From Actinotalea endophytica (GTDB taxonomy: Bacteria > Actinomycetota > Actinomycetes > Actinomycetales > Cellulomonadaceae), in NCBI RefSeq assembly GCF_025717005.1, contig NZ_JAOVZU010000003.1, positions 345,771 to 409,770 on the forward strand: a DNA stretch of 64,000 bases, given 5' to 3'. Numbering within the stretch: position 1 is the stretch's first letter; each line of letters starts with the position of its first letter. The notes under the pieces were generated by a model, which made no database searches, was not told where the DNA came from, and worked only from the letters and a program-made list of their open reading frames with translations. Below, in pieces: positions 60,616 to 64,000 of this stretch. The position numbers and the translations under genes were made by a program.

Positions 60616-61461
60616 ATGCATCAAACGAGATCAAACGAGATCAAAGCCTCGTCTTGGCTCACGGTCCGCGCCATCGCGCTCGCGGTCGTGCTCGGGATCA
60701 CCACGCGCTGGCTCGGATCGCTCGCCTGGTCCTCAGGGCTCGGCGCCGTGACGGTCGACGATCTCGTGGCCGCCGCGGCGCTGGCGGTCGGTGCGATCGC
60801 CGCAGGTGTGCTGACGGTCGGCTGCGGGCTGCTGGCCGTCGCCGGGTGCGGTCGCGCTGCCGGGCACACCTGGCGCGCCGTCGAGGCCCTGGCGGTGCGC
60901 CTGACGCCCGGGGCACTGCGCCGGGCGATCGCCCTGGGCCTGGGTCTGGGCCTCAGCGCAGGTGCGCTACCCGCGGCCGCTGCCGAGCCGGCGCCGTCGC
61001 TCGGCTGGCAGGTCACCGAGACCGCCTCGCCGACGCCCGCCGCCGAGGACGACGCTGCGTCGACCGTCGCCGGCGCCGTGGGCGCCCTCGACCTGACCGG
61101 GGCCGGTCAGCCCGTTGCGGCGGAGGTCGCCGTCGCAACGCCGGGCGAGCCCGCGAGAGCCGACGCCGAGACGGCCTCCGCGGGCGAGTCCGCCACCCGG
61201 CCGGCCACGTCCGATGCCGGGCCAGCCGCGAGCGCCGCGTCGGCCGGATCGGCCACCTCCCCCGGCGCCGACACCGTCGTGGTGCGGCACGGCGACTCGC
61301 TCTGGGCTCTCGCGGCCGCCCATCTTCCCGGTGCGCCGACGGATGCCGAGGTGGCCCGTGCCTGGCCGGCCTGGTACGCCGCGAACCGTGAGGTCATCGG
61401 TTCGGATCCCGACCTGCTGCTCCCGGGCCAGGTGCTCGTGGTCCCGGAGACGACCCCGTGA
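60616..61461 (+). CDS. LysM-domain membrane protein
   Basis: A 281-residue protein with N-terminal membrane segments (about 17-38, 43-71 and 96-118), a long Ala/Thr/Pro-rich outside linker (about 130-220) and one C-terminal LysM module (about 223-279; VVVRHGDSLWALAAAHL and LLLPGQVLVVP), which binds peptidoglycan. The first codons contain a tandem ATCAAACGAG repeat. It overlaps the Rv3235-type gene by four bases. In Actinobacteria this gene stands between dinB and secA. Confidence 0.85.
   Translation: MHQTRSNEIKASSWLTVRAIALAVVLGITTRWLGSLAWSSGLGAVTVDDLVAAAALAVGAIAAGVLTVGCGLLAVAGCGRAAGHTWRAVEALAVRLTPGALRRAIALGLGLGLSAGALPAAAAEPAPSLGWQVTETASPTPAAEDDAASTVAGAVGALDLTGAGQPVAAEVAVATPGEPARADAETASAGESATRPATSDAGPAASAASAGSATSPGADTVVVRHGDSLWALAAAHLPGAPTDAEVARAWPAWYAANREVIGSDPDLLLPGQVLVVPETTP
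60620..60646 (+). repeat. ATCAAACGAG repeat at the start of the LysM gene
   Basis: Two exact 10-bp units (60620, 60630) and a partial third (ATCAAAG), within codons 2-11. A related GATCAAGATC lies at 60589-60598. Confidence 0.8.
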
Positions 61462-61973
61462 CCGCCGTCGCCGTGGCGCGCCGCCGCCCGCCGGCACCGG
61501 TCCGGCCGCGACTGCTCCTGCCGCCGATCGCCGAGCCACGAGGGGCCGGGCCGGATCCCCGAGAGATCGTGCTGCGCCACCCGGTGACGCGCTCGGTGCT
61601 CGCGCCGCCGGTCGACGAGCCGTGGGCGGTGCCGGGCGCGCAGGCCCCGTCCACCGCGCCCGCCGACCCGACACCGCTGGCAGGCGCCGTCGTCCTCGCC
61701 GCGGTCGAGGCGCTGTCCGGCAGCCGACCGCTGGTCCAGCTGACTCGCTGGGTGACACCCCAGGTCTACGAGCAGCTCAGCGCACGCGCACCGCTCCAGC
61801 CGCCGCGGCACCGGCGTCGCGCGACGGTCCGGTCCACCCGGGTCGCGCGGCTCTCACCACGGGTCGCCGAGGCGACCGTCGTGCTGCACGACGGAGAGCG
61901 GGTCCGGGCCGCGGCGGCACGGCTCGAGGTGCACCGCCGGGCCTGGCGGGTCACGGTGCTGCAGATCGGTTGA
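61458..61973 (+). CDS. Rv3235-type protein of unknown function
   Basis: A 171-residue protein with a Pro/Arg-rich N-terminal half and a small folded C-terminal half (about 70-170) having the VRSTRVARLSPRVAEATVVL and RVRAAAARLEVHRRAWRVTVLQI segments. Its position next to secA and the family pattern recall Rv3235 of M. tuberculosis. The GTG start overlaps the LysM gene stop codon (GTGA). Function unknown. It ends next to the convergent secA stop codon without a gap. Confidence 0.78.
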   Translation: MTAVAVARRRPPAPVRPRLLLPPIAEPRGAGPDPREIVLRHPVTRSVLAPPVDEPWAVPGAQAPSTAPADPTPLAGAVVLAAVEALSGSRPLVQLTRWVTPQVYEQLSARAPLQPPRHRRRATVRSTRVARLSPRVAEATVVLHDGERVRAAAARLEVHRRAWRVTVLQIG

Positions 61974-64000
61974 TCAGGCCTCGTTCTTGCCGTGGCAGAC
62001 CTTGTACTTCTTGCCCGAGCCGCACGGGCACTGGGCGTTGCGGGGCGTTCCGGGATAGGTGATCCCGTCCTTCTCCGGAGCCTTCGCCCCGGGCTCGGCC
62101 GACACCGCCGGCGTCGTGTCACCGTCCACGCTCGGCGCGGAGTACGACAGCGGGACGCGCCGCTCCGGACCCTCCAGGCCCTGCGCGATGAGCGTCGGGG
62201 TCGCCTTGCGCGCCCGGCGCGGCGGCGCTGCCTGCCCGTCGCCACCCTTGTCCCCGGTGTCGCTGCCCGCACCGGCGAGCGCCGCGGGTGCGGCGGCTGC
62301 GGTCGCTGCCGCCGAGGCCGCGGTGATCTGCGGACCGGCGGCGCCCTCGCCGGCGCCCTCCCCGGACTCGTCCGGCGAGGCGACCTTCACCTCGAGGTTG
62401 AACAGGTAGCTGACCGACTCCTCCTTGATGGCCTCGGACATCGCCTCGAAGAGCTGGAAGCCCTCTCGCTGGTACTCCACGAGCGGGTCGCGCTGCGCCA
62501 TCGCCCGCAGCCCGATGCCCTCCTTGAGGTAGTCCATCTCGTACAGGTGCTCGCGCCACTTGCGGTCCAGCACCGACAGCACCACGCGCCGCTCGAGCGT
62601 GCGCATGTTGTCCGAGCCCAGCTGCTCCTCACGGGCGGCGTAGGCGACGCGCGCGTCCGAGACGAGCTCCTCGACGAGCATCTCCGAGGTCAGGCGGGCC
62701 AACGAACCGGCCTCCTCGACGACCTCGTCCACCTCGAGGGAGACCGGGTACACGGCCCGCAGCGCGGTCCAGAGCGCCTCCAGGTCCCAGCCCTCGGGGG
62801 TGCCCTCGGCCGTCGCCACGGCGACGTAGCCGCTGATCACGTCGTGCACGAAGTGCTGCACCTGCTCGTGCAGGTCCTCCCCCTCGAGCACCCGGCGACG
62901 CTGGTCGTAGATCACCTCGCGCTGGCGGGACATCACGTCGTCGTACTTCAGGACGTTCTTGCGGATCTCGAAGTTGCGCGCCTCGACCTGGCTCTGCGCG
63001 CTCTGGATGCCACGCGTGACCATCTTGGACTCGATGGGCAGGTCGTCCGGGAAGCCCGCGCGGTTCATCATCGACTCGGCCAGGCCGGAGTTGAACAGCC
63101 GCATGAGGTCGTCGGTCATCGACAGGTAGAACCGCGACTCCCCCGGGTCGCCCTGGCGGCCCGAGCGACCGCGCAGCTGGTTGTCGATCCGGCGCGACTC
63201 GTGCCGCTCGGTGCCGAGCACGTACAGCCCGCCCAGCCCCAGCACGTCGTCGTGCTCCGCAGCCACCGAACGCTGGGTGTCGGCAAGGACCTGCGGCCAC
63301 AGGTCCTCGTAGTCCTCGGGGTTCTCGGCCGGGTCCAGGCCACGGCGCGACATCTCCTCGACGGCCATGAACTCCGCGTTGCCGCCGAGCATGATGTCGG
63401 TCCCTCGACCCGCCATGTTGGTCGCGACCGTCACGGCACCCTTGCGGCCGGCCTGCGCGACGATCGCCGCCTCACGGGCGTGCTGCTTCGCGTTCAGCAC
63501 GTCGTGCGGCACACCCTGCTTGCGGAGCAGCTTGGACAGGTGCTCGGACTTCTCGACGCTCACGGTGCCGACCAGGACGGGCTGTCCGGCCGCGTGCCGC
63601 TCGACGATGTCGGTGACCACCGCGACGAACTTCGCGTCCTCGTTCTTGTAGACCAGGTCCGGCTGGTCCTTGCGGATCATCGGCAGGTTGGTCGGGATCG
63701 GCACGACGCCGAGCTTGTAGGTGCTCATCAGCTCGGCCGCCTCGGTCTGGGCGGTACCGGTCATCCCGGCGAGCTTGTCGTAGAGCCGGAAGAAGTTCTG
63801 CAGGGTGATCGTGGCGAGGGTCTGGTTCTCCGCCTTGATCTGCACGCCTTCCTTGGCCTCGATGGCCTGGTGCATCCCCTCGTTGTAGCGGCGGCCGGGG
63901 AGCATGCGGCCGGTGTGCTCGTCGACGATCAGCACCTCGCCGCCCATCACGACGTAGTCCTTGTCGCGGGTGAACAGCTCCTTGGCCTTGATCGCGTTGT
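61974..64000 (-). CDS. secA: Protein translocase ATPase SecA, N-terminal part outside window
   Basis: The motor that drives Sec-dependent export. The window holds the last 675 or so codons, open at 64000. Seen: [20 protein letters not shown], nucleotide-binding domain 2 ([36 protein letters not shown]), the helical scaffold, a long Ala/Gly-rich linker, and a zinc-binding tail [14 protein letters not shown]. About a third of the protein (first motor domain with Walker A) is missing. The GRGTDI form and zinc tail indicate the essential SecA1 type. Confidence 0.96.
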   Translation of the reverse strand, partial: NAIKAKELFTRDKDYVVMGGEVLIVDEHTGRMLPGRRYNEGMHQAIEAKEGVQIKAENQTLATITLQNFFRLYDKLAGMTGTAQTEAAELMSTYKLGVVPIPTNLPMIRKDQPDLVYKNEDAKFVAVVTDIVERHAAGQPVLVGTVSVEKSEHLSKLLRKQGVPHDVLNAKQHAREAAIVAQAGRKGAVTVATNMAGRGTDIMLGGNAEFMAVEEMSRRGLDPAENPEDYEDLWPQVLADTQRSVAAEHDDVLGLGGLYVLGTERHESRRIDNQLRGRSGRQGDPGESRFYLSMTDDLMRLFNSGLAESMMNRAGFPDDLPIESKMVTRGIQSAQSQVEARNFEIRKNVLKYDDVMSRQREVIYDQRRRVLEGEDLHEQVQHFVHDVISGYVAVATAEGTPEGWDLEALWTALRAVYPVSLEVDEVVEEAGSLARLTSEMLVEELVSDARVAYAAREEQLGSDNMRTLERRVVLSVLDRKWREHLYEMDYLKEGIGLRAMAQRDPLVEYQREGFQLFEAMSEAIKEESVSYLFNLEVKVASPDESGEGAGEGAAGPQITAASAAATAAAAPAALAGAGSDTGDKGGDGQAAPPRRARKATPTLIAQGLEGPERRVPLSYSAPSVDGDTTPAVSAEPGAKAPEKDGITYPGTPRNAQCPCGSGKKYKVCHGKNEA

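Overview
The window is chromosomal DNA of a high-G+C actinobacterium, most likely Micrococcales and near Cellulomonas. This rests on gene content, not a database search. NucS (non-canonical mismatch repair), a SigR/RsrA pair, BldC, the fused 2-oxoglutarate enzyme Kgd, the 24-residue ribosomal protein bL37, AdhE, and many GTG starts and starts without leaders all fit that group. The gene order sigR-rsrA / aroA-rsgA-hisN / LysM-Rv3235-secA also matches actinobacterial chromosomes. Most of the DNA is core genome.

Layout. 1-22.8 kb is almost entirely minus strand. Read 5' to 3' it runs argS-lysA, a PLP enzyme, hom-thrC-thrB, rho, rpmE, prfA-prmC-tsaC-wecA-like-atpI, the F1Fo ATP synthase operon atpBEFHAGDC, a DUF2550 gene and nucS. 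22.9-25.8 kb holds a FadR-type regulator, tRNA-Arg(CCG) and a compositionally atypical pair of exported proteins of unknown function. 26-36 kb has a DedA protein, a soluble GGDEF protein, bldC, a MalY-like lyase, hsp20 with two overlapping CIRCE operators, adhE, a small lipoprotein and an aldose epimerase. 36-43 kb has a VanY-like peptidase, two CorC/CNNM membrane proteins, an OmpR-type two-component system with a very short sensor loop, and an ABC exporter. 43.6-47.6 kb is kgd. 47.6-52.5 kb holds a GlxA-type AraC regulator, an SGNH-fold protein lacking catalytic residues, an orphan pilT, bL37, rsrA-sigR and a DoxX-like protein. 52.5-64 kb holds aroA-rsgA-hisN, a CpaE-like/SAF-domain pair, dinB under a LexA box, a LysM protein, an Rv3235-family gene and the C-terminal two thirds or more of secA, which runs off the window.

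Regulation visible in the sequence. The stress circuits are clear: two CIRCE sites at hsp20, a GGAAT-N19-GTT SigR-type promoter before sigR, and a perfect TCGAAC-N4-GTTCGA LexA box before dinB. Seven genes carry TANNNT exactly six bases before the start codon, and five more carry the same box with C in the first position. This implies widespread leaderless transcription and fixes several starts.

No phage, insertion sequence, CRISPR array or defence system was found. The least explained items are the exported protein pair beside tRNA-Arg, a 13-bp repeat family at two intergenic sites, a 16-bp tandem repeat after the adhE terminator, and the SGNH and CpaE-like proteins that have lost their signature residues.
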